DNA of 64,000 bases from Streptomyces sp. NBC_00287 (GCF_036173105.1 NZ_CP108053.1:7502001-7566000), one strand, 5' to 3'. Numbered from the stretch's first letter, positions 41,120 to 49,496 are shown. The notes: a model not told the origin generated them from the sequence alone. Numbers and translations: made by a program.

Positions 41120-41914
41120 TTACGCCGGGTTCTGGGTGGCCAGCGCCTCGGAGAGCTCCTGGGCGATCTGCTGGAGCACCGGCACGATCCGCTCGGTGGC
41201 GGCCTCGGTCACGCGGCCTGCCGGACCGGAGATGGAGATCGCGGCGGCGGTGGGGGAGTCGGGTACGGACACCGCGAGGCAACGGACCCCGATCTCCTGC
41301 TCGTTGTCGTCGACCGCGTACCCGGTGCGGCGTACGTCGTCCAGCGCCGCGAGGAAGCCGTCCGCGGTGGTGATCGTCTTCTCGGTGGCGGCCGGCATGC
41401 CGGTGCGGGAGAGCAGTGCGCGCACCTCGGCGTCCGGGGTGTTCGCGAGCAGGGCCTTGCCGACGCCCGTGGAGTGCGGCAGGACGCGCCGGCCCACCTC
41501 GGTGAACATCCGCATGGAGTGCTTGGACGGCACCTGGGCGACGTAGACGATCTCGTCCCCGTCGAGCAGCGCCATGTTGGCCGTCTCGCCGGTCTCCTCG
41601 ACCAGACGGGCGAGATAGGGGCGCGCCCAGGTGCCGAGCAGCCGGGAGGCGGACTCGCCGAGACGGATCAGACGCGGGCCGAGGGCGTAGCGCCGGTTGG
41701 ACTGCTGACGGACGTAACCGCAGGCCACGAGGGTGCGCATCAGGCGGTGGATGGTGGGCAGCGGCAGCCCGCTGCTGGCGGACAGCTCGCTCAGGCCCAC
41801 CTCGCCGCCGGCATCCGCCATCCGCTCCAGCAGGTCGAAGGCGCGCTCGAGTGACTGGACGCCACCGCTGGCGGACTTGGCGGAGTCGGTGGTGCTGGCG
41901 CTGGACGTCGGCAC
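41120..41914 (-). CDS. allR: IclR-family repressor of allantoin catabolism
   Basis: 264 aa. The N-terminal winged HTH is VQSLERAFDLLERMADAGGE, then GLPLPTIHRLMRTLVACGYV. The C-terminal IclR ligand domain has VGRRVLPHSTGVGKALLAN and GYAVDDNEQEIGVRCLAV. In S. coelicolor the AllR protein at this location represses allantoin and glyoxylate genes and responds to pathway intermediates (established, as I recall). Here its own promoter carries two AllR-type operators, so it should autoregulate. GAAAGGA precedes the GTG at 41912-41914. Divergent from allantoinase. Confidence 0.92.
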   Translation of the reverse strand: MPTSSASTTDSAKSASGGVQSLERAFDLLERMADAGGEVGLSELSASSGLPLPTIHRLMRTLVACGYVRQQSNRRYALGPRLIRLGESASRLLGTWARPYLARLVEETGETANMALLDGDEIVYVAQVPSKHSMRMFTEVGRRVLPHSTGVGKALLANTPDAEVRALLSRTGMPAATEKTITTADGFLAALDDVRRTGYAVDDNEQEIGVRCLAVSVPDSPTAAAISISGPAGRVTEAATERIVPVLQQIAQELSEALATQNPA

Positions 41915-41994
41915 GGCGCGTTCCTTTCGGGGCTGGCGGGAAGGGCAGAAGCCTACCCGGCAGTCGGTTGACTCCCCGCTTGTGCGTAGCTACG

Positions 41995-42030
41995 TTCTGC
42001 TTGCTGGAATTCTAATTCCGCTTTGTGGAA
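41995..42030. promoter_or_regulatory. tandem AllR-type operators at allR
   Basis: TTCTGCTTGCTGGAA (41995-42009) and TTCCGCTTTGTGGAA (42016-42030) are 21 bp apart. The second exactly occupies the allR promoter spacer. Confidence 0.78.
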
Positions 42031-42037
42031 ACGTCCA
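42009..42037 (-). promoter_or_regulatory. allR promoter
   Basis: On the minus strand, -35 TGGACG (42032-42037), a 17-bp spacer and -10 TAGAAT (42009-42014). Confidence 0.65.
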
Positions 42038-42075
42038 GAGTAGATGCGCGAGGGATGCTGGGAAGCAGTGTGCCC

Positions 42076-42104
42076 TTGACGGCGCGGGAGCGGGAGTGAA
42101 GACT
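42076..42104 (+). promoter_or_regulatory. probable allantoinase promoter
   Basis: -35 TTGACG (42076-42081), a 17-bp spacer and AAGACT (42099-42104). The start near 42111 would fall in the palindrome that follows. Confidence 0.45.
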
Positions 42105-42106
42105 CC

Positions 42107-42123
42107 TTCAACAGAACGTTGAA
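42107..42123. promoter_or_regulatory. TCAACA-type palindrome at allantoinase
   Basis: TTCAACAGAACGTTGAA is a perfect 6-5-6 palindrome. Its core TCAACAGAACGTTGA matches the catalase/uricase motif except for one base. It sits over the predicted transcription start. Confidence 0.55.
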
Positions 42124-42138
42124 TTCCGTAACGTGGAA
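42124..42138. promoter_or_regulatory. AllR-type operator at allantoinase
   Basis: TTCCGTAACGTGGAA follows the palindrome directly and is 52 bp before the GTG. A CTGGAA half-site ends at 42158, about 20 bp further on. Confidence 0.72.
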
Positions 42139-42189
42139 GTTAACCGCGTTTCCTGGAAGTAAGACGGCGGCAGAAGAGAGGGGTCCCGG

Positions 42190-43527
42190 GTGTTCGACGT
42201 AGAACTGGTGCTGCGCTCGACGCGCGTCATCACCCCGGAGGGGACGCGGGCCGCTTCGGTCGCGGTCTCCGCCGGGAAGATCACGGCCGTTTTGCCTTAC
42301 GACACTTCCGTCGAGGGCGCGCGTGTGGAGGACCTCGGCGACGACGTCCTGCTGCCCGGCCTGGTCGACACCCATGTGCACGTCAACGACCCGGGCCGCA
42401 CCGAGTGGGAGGGCTTCTGGACCGCGACGCGCGCGGCGGCGGCCGGCGGTATCACCACCCTCGTCGACATGCCGCTCAACTCCCTCCCGCCGACGACGAC
42501 GGTCGAGAACCTGCGCGTGAAGCAGCGGGTCGCCGCCGACAAGGCACACATCGACGTCGGCTTCTGGGGCGGCGCGCTGCCGGACAACGTCAAGGACCTG
42601 CGCCCGCTGCACGAGGCCGGGGTGTTCGGCTTCAAGGCGTTCCTGTCCCCGTCGGGCGTGGACGAGTTCCCGCACCTGGACCAGGAGCAACTCGCCCAGT
42701 CCCTGGCCGAGATCGCGTCCTTCGGCGGCCTGCTGATCGTGCACGCGGAGGACCCGCACCACTTGGAGGCGGCGCCGCAGCAGGGCGGTCCGAAGTACGC
42801 GGACTTCCTGGCCTCGCGCCCGCGTGACGCCGAGGACACGGCGATCGCCCAGCTGATCGCGCAGGCGAGGCGACTGGACGCGCGGGTGCACGTCCTGCAC
42901 CTGTCCTCCTCCGACGCACTCCCGCTGATCGCCGCGGCGAAGGCGGAGGGCGTACGCGTGACGGTGGAGACCTGCCCGCACTACCTGACCCTCACCGCCG
43001 AGGAAGTCCCGGACGGGGCCAGCGAGTTCAAGTGCTGCCCGCCGATCCGTGAGTCCGCCAACCAGGATCTGCTGTGGCAGGCGCTGGCGGACGGCACGAT
43101 CGACTGCGTGGTGACGGACCACTCGCCCTCCACGGCCGACCTCAAGACGGACGACTTCGCCACGGCCTGGGGCGGTATCTCCGGCCTGCAGCTGAGCCTG
43201 GCGGCGGTGTGGACGGAGGCGCGCAAGCGGGGGCACGGCCTCGAGGACGTGGTGCGCTGGATGTCTTCGCGTACGGCCGAACTGGTGGGGCTCTCCGCGC
43301 ACAAGGGCGCTATCGAGGCCGGCCGCGACGCCGACTTCGCCGTCCTCGCCCCCGACGAGACGTTCACCGTCGACCCGGCCGACCTCCAGCACCGCAACCG
43401 GGTGACCGCGTATGCGGGCAAGACCCTGTACGGCGTAGTGAAGTCGACGTGGCTGCGCGGCGAACGCGTAGTGGCGGACGGCGAGTTCACGGAACCGAAG
43501 GGTCAACTGCTCGCCCGCCCCCAGTGA
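42190..43527 (+). CDS. allB: allantoinase
   Basis: 445 aa, a cyclic amidohydrolase opening allantoin to allantoate. The metal-binding residues are in DTHVHVNDPGRTEWEGF. The carboxylated Lys is in FGFKAFLSPSG. His ligands are in VHAEDPHH and CPHYLTLTAEE, and the catalytic Asp is in CVVTDHSPS. AGAGGGG precedes the GTG at 42190-42192. It is divergent from allR, and allantoicase follows 38 bp downstream in the same direction, so the two form an operon. Confidence 0.95.
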   Translation: MFDVELVLRSTRVITPEGTRAASVAVSAGKITAVLPYDTSVEGARVEDLGDDVLLPGLVDTHVHVNDPGRTEWEGFWTATRAAAAGGITTLVDMPLNSLPPTTTVENLRVKQRVAADKAHIDVGFWGGALPDNVKDLRPLHEAGVFGFKAFLSPSGVDEFPHLDQEQLAQSLAEIASFGGLLIVHAEDPHHLEAAPQQGGPKYADFLASRPRDAEDTAIAQLIAQARRLDARVHVLHLSSSDALPLIAAAKAEGVRVTVETCPHYLTLTAEEVPDGASEFKCCPPIRESANQDLLWQALADGTIDCVVTDHSPSTADLKTDDFATAWGGISGLQLSLAAVWTEARKRGHGLEDVVRWMSSRTAELVGLSAHKGAIEAGRDADFAVLAPDETFTVDPADLQHRNRVTAYAGKTLYGVVKSTWLRGERVVADGEFTEPKGQLLARPQ

Positions 43528-43564
43528 CCATCTCCCCCCGCCCCGACTCCGAAAGGCACATGCA

Positions 43565-44680
43565 GTGACGGCGATTGTGAGTTTCACCGGCGACGCGAAC
43601 CCGTACGGGGGCGGTGACCCCTACGCGGACTACCGCACCGCCGACTTCCCCTTCACCCAGTACGCCAACCTCGCCGACCGGCAGCTCGGGGCCGGTGTCA
43701 TCGCCGCCAACGACGAGTTCTTCGCGCAGCGGGAGAACCTGCTGGTGCCCGAGCGGGCGGAGTTCGACCCCGAGCACTTCGGGCACAAGGGCAAGATCAT
43801 GGACGGCTGGGAGACGCGGCGCCGGCGGGGGGCGTCGGCGGGGCATCCGTGGCCGACGGCGGAGGACCACGACTGGGCGCTGGTGCGTCTCGGGGCGCCG
43901 GGTGTGATCCGCGGGATCGTGGTGGACACGGCGCACTTCCGGGGGAACTACCCGCAGGCGGTGTCGATCGAGGGCACGTCGGTGGCGGGGTCTCCGTCCC
44001 CCGAGGAGCTGCTGGGCGATGACGTGAAGTGGACGACGCTGGTGCCTCGTACGCCGGTCGGCGGCCACGCGGCGAACGGCTTCGCGGTCTCGGTCGAGCA
44101 GCGCTTCACGCATCTGCGGGTCAACCAGCATCCCGACGGCGGTATCGCGCGTCTGCGGGTGTACGGGGAGGTCGTGCCGGATCCGGCCTGGCTGTCGGTG
44201 CTGGGCACCTTCGACGTGGTCGCGCTGGAGAACGGCGGCCAGGTGGAGGACGCGTCCAACCTCTTCTACTCCCCGGCCACGAACACGATTCAGCCGGGTC
44301 GTTCGCGGAAGATGGACGACGGGTGGGAGACGCGGCGGCGGCGGGATCAGGGCAATGACTGGATTCGGTACCGGCTGGTGTCCCAGGCCCACATCCGGGC
44401 GATCGAGATCGACACGGCGTATCTGAAGGGGAACAGCGCGGGGTGGGCGTCGGTGTCGGTTCGGGACGGGGAGTCCGGGGACTGGCGCGAGATCCTTCCG
44501 CGTACCCGGCTTCAGCCCGACACGAATCACCGGTTCGTCCTGCCGACTCCGGCGGTGGGTACCCACGCGCGGGTCGACATCTATCCGGACGGTGGAATCT
44601 CGCGGCTGCGGCTGTTCGGCTCTCTGACGGAGGAAGGGGCGTCGGGGGTGGCGGGGCGGCATCAGGAATTGGGGGGCTGA
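43565..44680 (+). CDS. alc: allantoicase
   Basis: 371 aa. It converts allantoate to ureidoglycolate and urea. Two tandem allantoicase domains are visible through the repeated signature GKIMDGWETRRRR (about residue 78) and SRKMDDGWETRRRRDQGNDW (about residue 250). Each is followed by a beta-sandwich with LRVNQHPDGGIARLRVYG and VDIYPDGGISRLRLFG. GTG start at 43565-43567. The next enzyme, ureidoglycolate lyase, is not in the window. Confidence 0.95.
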   Translation: MTAIVSFTGDANPYGGGDPYADYRTADFPFTQYANLADRQLGAGVIAANDEFFAQRENLLVPERAEFDPEHFGHKGKIMDGWETRRRRGASAGHPWPTAEDHDWALVRLGAPGVIRGIVVDTAHFRGNYPQAVSIEGTSVAGSPSPEELLGDDVKWTTLVPRTPVGGHAANGFAVSVEQRFTHLRVNQHPDGGIARLRVYGEVVPDPAWLSVLGTFDVVALENGGQVEDASNLFYSPATNTIQPGRSRKMDDGWETRRRRDQGNDWIRYRLVSQAHIRAIEIDTAYLKGNSAGWASVSVRDGESGDWREILPRTRLQPDTNHRFVLPTPAVGTHARVDIYPDGGISRLRLFGSLTEEGASGVAGRHQELGG

Positions 44681-44693
44681 GCGCGGTGGGTGT

Positions 44694-44721
44694 GCGGCGG
44701 GGATTTTCTCGCCCCCGCCGC
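44694..44721. terminator. bidirectional hairpin between allantoicase and FG-GAP gene
   Basis: GCGGCGGGG (44694-44702) pairs perfectly with CCCCGCCGC (44713-44721), and the loop contains ATTTTCTC. It is placed to end both convergent genes. Confidence 0.6.
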
Positions 44722-44734
44722 CCCTACGGGGCTG

Positions 44735-46192
44735 TTACGAGCCCGACATCGCGTCCCCGAACATCGGGTCGTTCCCCGACTTCCCGATACCCACGGACGA
44801 CGCGCCGAAGTTCACCGCGCCGGTGGTCTTGATGCCTGTGGTGGAGCCGCGCAGGACCCAGACGGCGCCGTCGTCGCTGTTCTCGCCGGCCGCGGCCGCC
44901 GACAGATCGGCGCGGCCGTCCTTGTTGTGGTCGGCGACGTGGACGGCGCCGCCGAACAGATCCGAGGACTCGTTGGCGCCCGGGACACCCGAGGTGCCCT
45001 GGTTGAAGGACTGGGCGCCGGTCCCCGTCAGGCCGGAGGCGCCACCGCGCAGCACCCAGACGTTCCCCGTATGGCTCGCGGAGCCGATGCTCTCGAAGAC
45101 CGCGCCGACGGCGAGGTCCGCGTAACCGTCGCCATTGACGTCGCCCGCGGCGAGTGTGGCACCGAACAAGTCGTCGGACTCGTCGGCTCCCGGCACACCC
45201 GCGGTGTCCTGGCTGAAGACGGCACTGCGCGTGGTGTCGACACCCGCCGTAGCGCCGTAGAACACGGTGGCGTAGCCGCCCTTCGCCGTCGGGTCCGTGA
45301 TCGAGGTGGAGTCGGTGCCGACGACCAGGTCGTCATGCCCGTCGCGGTCGAAGTCGGCCACGGTGAGGGCGTCCGCGTACCCCGTGCCCGCCTCGGTCTG
45401 CAGCGTGAGCCCGGTCGTGGCGCCCAGGTAGACGAAGTTGCCCGCGGAGGACGCCACCACCACGTCGTCCGTCTTGTTGTTGTCGAAGTCCCCGGCGGCC
45501 AGCTGGACGGCGCCCCTGGGGTACGCGCCGGACTCGATCTGCGCGTCGAAGCGCAGCTTCCCGGCCGCGCCGGCGGACTTGGTGAAGCCGCCCTTGAAGA
45601 TCCACACGTCCTTGCCGGTGGAACCGACCGCTAGGTCAGCCTTCCCGTCACCGGTGAAGTCACCGACCGCCAGGGACTGGCCGAACCGGTCGTGCCCCGA
45701 CGCGTTGGGGTCGCTGATCGCCGTGCCGCCCGACAGGCCTGACGAGCTGCCCCACAGGATCGTGACCGAACCGCCGTCGACATCGCTGCCGACGTCCTCC
45801 AGCGGTGCGCCCACGACGAGATCGCCGTAGCCGTCCCTGTTGAGGTCACCGTGCGCGAGTTCGGTGCCGAAGCGGTCGGAGGTCTCCGAGGTGCCCGGCA
45901 CGCCGGCGGAACTCTGCGAGGTGGTCTTGTGGCGCGCGGCGCTGATCCCGCTCGAGGAGCCGTAGTTGACGACCACGGCGCCCGCCTTCGCCTTCCCACC
46001 CGCGACAGCACCCGGGGCGCCGGTCGCCAGATCGCGGTAGCCGTCACCGTTGAAGTCGTCGGCGAGGCCCGACGCGGCGGCACTCGCGCCGCCGGGCAGG
46101 GTGATGAGCAGGCCACCGGCCAGGGCGGCCGCGACGACGGTGGCGCCCAGGACTACGGGACGCCGGGAACGCTTGTGGTGGGGGCGGGACAT
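44735..46192 (-). CDS. secreted FG-GAP (integrin-like) beta-propeller protein
   Basis: 485 aa. The signal peptide (VVLGATVVAAALAGGLLITL) is cut near ASAAAS. It contains seven calcium-binding FG-GAP repeats of the D-x-N/D-x-D-G-x-x-D-L type, for example DFNGDGYRDLATG, DLNRDGYGDLVVG and DVNGDGYADLAVG. The fourth and seventh repeats are degenerate. It should fold as a seven-blade extracellular propeller. No catalytic domain is present, so the role (adhesion or binding) is unknown. GGAGAGG precedes the ATG at 46190-46192. Confidence 0.88.
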   Translation of the reverse strand: MSRPHHKRSRRPVVLGATVVAAALAGGLLITLPGGASAAASGLADDFNGDGYRDLATGAPGAVAGGKAKAGAVVVNYGSSSGISAARHKTTSQSSAGVPGTSETSDRFGTELAHGDLNRDGYGDLVVGAPLEDVGSDVDGGSVTILWGSSSGLSGGTAISDPNASGHDRFGQSLAVGDFTGDGKADLAVGSTGKDVWIFKGGFTKSAGAAGKLRFDAQIESGAYPRGAVQLAAGDFDNNKTDDVVVASSAGNFVYLGATTGLTLQTEAGTGYADALTVADFDRDGHDDLVVGTDSTSITDPTAKGGYATVFYGATAGVDTTRSAVFSQDTAGVPGADESDDLFGATLAAGDVNGDGYADLAVGAVFESIGSASHTGNVWVLRGGASGLTGTGAQSFNQGTSGVPGANESSDLFGGAVHVADHNKDGRADLSAAAAGENSDDGAVWVLRGSTTGIKTTGAVNFGASSVGIGKSGNDPMFGDAMSGS

Positions 46193-46324
46193 GGATTCCT
46201 CTCCAGGACATACGTACGAGTTCAGAGATGACCTCTGGGGAGCCTGCAGGGTTGTACGGGGAAGGAGAGGTTTTTGGTGCGGAGCCGGCCGGCTGTCTCC
46301 TGGTGGACATCTGGGAGGTGGGTA

Positions 46325-46354
46325 GGGGCGGCGGGGCGAAAACCCCGCCGCCCC
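46325..46354 (-). terminator. 12-bp hairpin after the SDR gene
   Basis: GGGGCGGCGGGG (46325-46336) pairs perfectly with CCCCGCCGCCCC (46343-46354) around CGAAAA, immediately after the SDR stop on the minus strand. Confidence 0.65.
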
Positions 46355-46359
46355 TTCGG

Positions 46360-47106
46360 TCACGCCGCATGCCCCCCATCCACCGCGTACTCCGACCCCG
46401 TCACATACGCCGCCCCCGCCAGATGCACCACCGTCTCGGCCACCTCCCCCACCGTCCCGAACCGCCCCAGCGCCGTCATCGACGCCTGCCCGGCCGCATA
46501 AGGCCCATCGGCCGGATTCATGTCCGTGTCGATCGGCCCGGGGTGCACGATGTTCGCCGTGATCCCGCGACCCCCCAGCTCCCGCGCCAACGCCTTCGTC
46601 AGCCCCACCAGCGCGGACTTGCTCATCGCATAGAGCGTGCCGCCGGGACCGGGCACCCGCTGCGTCATACACGTGCCGATCGTGATGATCCGCCCGCCGT
46701 CGGACATCACCGAGGCCGCGGCCTGGGAGGCAAGAAACACGCTCCGCACATTCACCGCCAGCACCCGGTCCACATCGTCGAGCGACAGGGACGACAGGGG
46801 ACCGAGAACCCCCACCCCCACGTTGTTCACCAGCACATCCAGCCCACCCAACGCGTCGGCCGTACGGGCCACCGCGCCCGCCGCCTCCCCGGCGTCCGCC
46901 GAGTCCGCACGCAGCGCCAGCCCCCGGCGCCCGAGCGCCTCGACGGCCCGTACGACGTCGTGGGCCGCCTCCTTGCCGTTCACGTAGGTGACGGCCACAT
47001 CCGCGCCCGCCCGAGCCAGCCGTACCGCCGTCGCCGCACCGATACCCCGGCTGCCGCCGGTCACCAGGGCCACCTTGCCGTCAAGAGTTCCGTTGTCAGA
47101 AGTCAT
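46360..47106 (-). CDS. short-chain dehydrogenase/reductase
   Basis: 248 aa. The cofactor motif is TGGSRGIG at about 16-23, with NNVG and the YAMSK catalytic Tyr/Lys. The catalytic Ser region reads IITIGTCMTQRVPGPG, whereas close relatives as I recall them have GSC. Thr (or the adjacent Cys) may therefore replace the catalytic Ser. The end, SEYAVDGGHAA, is typical of 3-oxoacyl-ACP-reductase-like SDRs. Substrate unknown. ATG at 47104-47106. Confidence 0.85.
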   Translation of the reverse strand: MTSDNGTLDGKVALVTGGSRGIGAATAVRLARAGADVAVTYVNGKEAAHDVVRAVEALGRRGLALRADSADAGEAAGAVARTADALGGLDVLVNNVGVGVLGPLSSLSLDDVDRVLAVNVRSVFLASQAAASVMSDGGRIITIGTCMTQRVPGPGGTLYAMSKSALVGLTKALARELGGRGITANIVHPGPIDTDMNPADGPYAAGQASMTALGRFGTVGEVAETVVHLAGAAYVTGSEYAVDGGHAA

Positions 47107-47217
47107 GCCTCCATCCCAGCGACCACGGCCCCCGCGCGCTGGCGGTGAACGGACATCGAGATCACCCGCACGACCCACTGCCGGAACTCTTCTTTCCACC
47201 TCCCACGTTCACCCCGT

Positions 47218-48039
47218 GTGACTCTTCAGCAAGAAATCGTCGGCAACGCCATGCAGATGGCGGTCGTCAGCCTTCAGCCCGGGCAGACGGTGTACTGCGA
47301 GGCGGGCAAGTTCCTCTTCAAGACCACCAACGTGACGATGGAGACCCGCCTGACGGGCCCGTCGAGCGGCGGGCAAGCGCAGGGCGGCCAGCAGGGCGGA
47401 GCCGGTGGCATGGGGGGCATGCTCCGTCAGGCCATGGGCACCGCCATGCAGGTCGGCCAGCGTGTCCTCGCCGGCGAGTCGATCGCGTTCCAGTACTTCA
47501 CCTCCCAGGGCGGCGAAGGCACCGTCGGCTTCGCGGGCGTCCTCCCCGGCGAGATGCGCGCCCTGGAGCTGGACGGCACGCGCGCGTGGTTCGCCGAGAA
47601 GGACGCCTTCGTCGCGGCCGAGTCCACCGTCGACTTCGGCATCGCCTTCCAGGGTGGCAAGACCGGCATGAAGGGCGGCGAGGGCTTCGTCCTGGAGAAG
47701 TTCACCGGCCGCGGCACCGTGATCATCGCGGGCGCCGGCAACTTCATCGACCTCAACCCCGCCGAGTTCGGCGGCCGTATCGAGGTCGACACGGGCTGCG
47801 TCGTCGCCTTCGAGGAGGGCATCCAGTACGGCGTCCAGCGCGTCGGCGGCCTCAACCGCCAGGGCATGATGAACGCCGTCTTCGGCGGCGAGGGCCTCTC
47901 CCTGGCGACCCTGGAGGGCAACGGCCGGGTGATCCTGCAGTCCCTCACGATCGAGAGCCTCGCCAACGCCCTGAAGAAGGCCCAGGGCGGCGACAAGCAG
48001 GGCCCGACCGGCGGACTGTTCTCCAGCAACGCGGGGTGA
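47218..48039 (+). CDS. AIM24/TIGR00266 family protein
   Basis: 273 aa. It has the beta-helix-like AIM24 fold: MQMAVVSLQPGQTVYCEAGK, a Gly/Gln-rich insertion (about 44-65), GFAGVLPGEMRALELDG, GEGFVLEKFTGRGTVIIAGA, then CVVAFEEGIQYGVQRVGG. Function is unknown in bacteria. It starts GTG at 47218 with no obvious ribosome site. An overlapping GTG at 47216 is out of frame. Confidence 0.82.
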   Translation: MTLQQEIVGNAMQMAVVSLQPGQTVYCEAGKFLFKTTNVTMETRLTGPSSGGQAQGGQQGGAGGMGGMLRQAMGTAMQVGQRVLAGESIAFQYFTSQGGEGTVGFAGVLPGEMRALELDGTRAWFAEKDAFVAAESTVDFGIAFQGGKTGMKGGEGFVLEKFTGRGTVIIAGAGNFIDLNPAEFGGRIEVDTGCVVAFEEGIQYGVQRVGGLNRQGMMNAVFGGEGLSLATLEGNGRVILQSLTIESLANALKKAQGGDKQGPTGGLFSSNAG

Positions 48040-48144
48040 GGACCGAGGCCCCGGCCGCCGGCCGATGAGTTGCGGGTGCCGGTGGGGTCTGCACTCATGA
48101 CAGACAGACCCCACGGCCGGCAAGCGCGAAAGTAGGCACCCCTC

Positions 48145-48771
48145 ATGGGCAAGCTCGTCTCCACCATCTTCGTCACCCTCGACGGCGTCTACCAGGCCCC
48201 GGGCGGTCCCCAGGAGGACACCCGTGACGGCTTCACCCAGGGCGGCTGGAGCTTCTGGTTCGCCGACGACGACTTCGGCCGGTTCATCAACGACGTCTTC
48301 GACCGCGCCGGCGCCTTCCTCCTCGGCCGCCGTACGTACGACATCTTCAGCTCCTATTGGCCCAAGGTGACCGACCCCGAGGACCCGGTTGCCTCACGGC
48401 TCAACGCCCTGCCCAAGTACGTCCCCTCCAACACCCTCACCGACCCGGACTGGGACGGCACCACGGTGATCAGCGGCGACCTGGCCAAGGAGATCACCGC
48501 GCTCAAGGAGCGCACGGACGGCGAGCTCCAGATCCACGGCAGCGGCGCGCTGGTCCACTCCCTGCTGGGCCTCGGCGTCCTGGACACGCTCCACCTGCTG
48601 ACCTTCCCGGTCGTCCTGGGCTCGGGCCGCCGCCTCTTCACGGAGGGCACCGCCCCGACGGCCTTCCGGAACACCGGCGGCAGCGTCACCTCGAAGGGCG
48701 TCTCCATCCAGTCGTACGACCTGGCGGGCAAGCCGGAGTACGGGGAGTACAAACTCCCCGAGAACGCCTAG
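48145..48771 (+). CDS. dihydrofolate reductase-like (RibD C-terminal) protein
   Basis: 208 aa. It starts MGKLVSTIFVTLDGVYQAPG, then GAFLLGRRTYDIFSSYWPKV, GELQIHGSGALVHSLLGLGV and LLTFPVVLGSGRRLF. This is the YwjB/RibD-C dihydrofolate-reductase-like NADPH-binding fold common in actinobacteria. The true substrate is not known. ATG at 48145-48147. Confidence 0.85.
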   Translation: MGKLVSTIFVTLDGVYQAPGGPQEDTRDGFTQGGWSFWFADDDFGRFINDVFDRAGAFLLGRRTYDIFSSYWPKVTDPEDPVASRLNALPKYVPSNTLTDPDWDGTTVISGDLAKEITALKERTDGELQIHGSGALVHSLLGLGVLDTLHLLTFPVVLGSGRRLFTEGTAPTAFRNTGGSVTSKGVSIQSYDLAGKPEYGEYKLPENA

Positions 48772-48875
48772 CGCGGCGCGTCAGGTTAACTCCCTGAAAA
48801 CTCATGGGACTTGCAAGGAAATTCTCCGGGCTTGTCATTGACATGCCACGGTCTACGCGCGTCATCATGGGAGCC

Positions 48876-49262
48876 ATGAGATTCCCCCCACGAATCACTC
48901 GCATCGGCGCCGCGGCCGCCGTCCTGTCCGCCCTCCTCGTCGGTGGCACCGTCACCGCCACCCCGGCCGCCGCCGCGGTCGGCAGCATCTGTTACAGCGA
49001 CCTGCCCTCCCAGGCGCACGACACGCTGGATCTGATCGAGCAGGGCGGCCCCTACCCGTACCGGCAGGACGGCACGGTCTTCCAGAACCGGGAAGGCATC
49101 CTGCCCAGCCAGTCCACCGGGTACTACCACGAGTACACGGTCATCACGCCCGGTTCGTCCACGCGCGGAGCTCGCCGGATCGTCACCGGTGACGAGTACC
49201 AGGAGGACTACTACACGGCCGACCACTACGCCTCGTTCGACCTGGTCGACTACGACTGCTGA
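48876..49262 (+). CDS. secreted guanyl-specific ribonuclease (RNase Sa/T1 type)
   Basis: 128-aa precursor. The signal peptide (GAAAAVLSALLVGGTVTATP) ends near AAAAVG. The mature domain has the microbial RNase pattern: YRQDGTVFQNREGILP, GYYHEYTVITPGSSTRGARR with the catalytic Glu and Arg, and YYTADHYASFDLVDYDC with the catalytic His and a disulfide Cys pairing with the N-terminal CYSDLP. The ATG at 48876 was chosen to give a normal signal peptide. No barstar-like inhibitor gene is adjacent. Confidence 0.92.
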   Translation: MRFPPRITRIGAAAAVLSALLVGGTVTATPAAAAVGSICYSDLPSQAHDTLDLIEQGGPYPYRQDGTVFQNREGILPSQSTGYYHEYTVITPGSSTRGARRIVTGDEYQEDYYTADHYASFDLVDYDC

Positions 49263-49295
49263 GGCTGCCGGACCAGCCGGAGGTCCGGTCCGCGT

Positions 49296-49496
49296 TCAGC
49301 CGGACTTCCGGCTCTCGGCGACGGCGAACAGCGCGAACGCCAGCACCAGCAGGGTGACGCTCGCGTAGGTCTCGTAGCCGTCGAAAAAGCCGAGCCGATG
49401 TACGAGGCCCCAGTCCAAGTCGGTGAACTCGGTCAGCAGCCCGGCGCCGCCCTGGATCAGGGCGAGGACACCGAGAAGTTCCAGCAATTCCTTCAT
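49296..49496 (-). CDS. small two-helix membrane protein
   Basis: 66 aa. It starts MKELLELLGVLALIQGGAGL and has a second hydrophobic helix (ASVTLLVLAFALFAVAES). No known family. GAGGG precedes the ATG at 49494-49496. Convergent with the RNase gene, divergent from the histidine kinase. Function unknown. Confidence 0.65.
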   Translation of the reverse strand: MKELLELLGVLALIQGGAGLLTEFTDLDWGLVHRLGFFDGYETYASVTLLVLAFALFAVAESRKSG

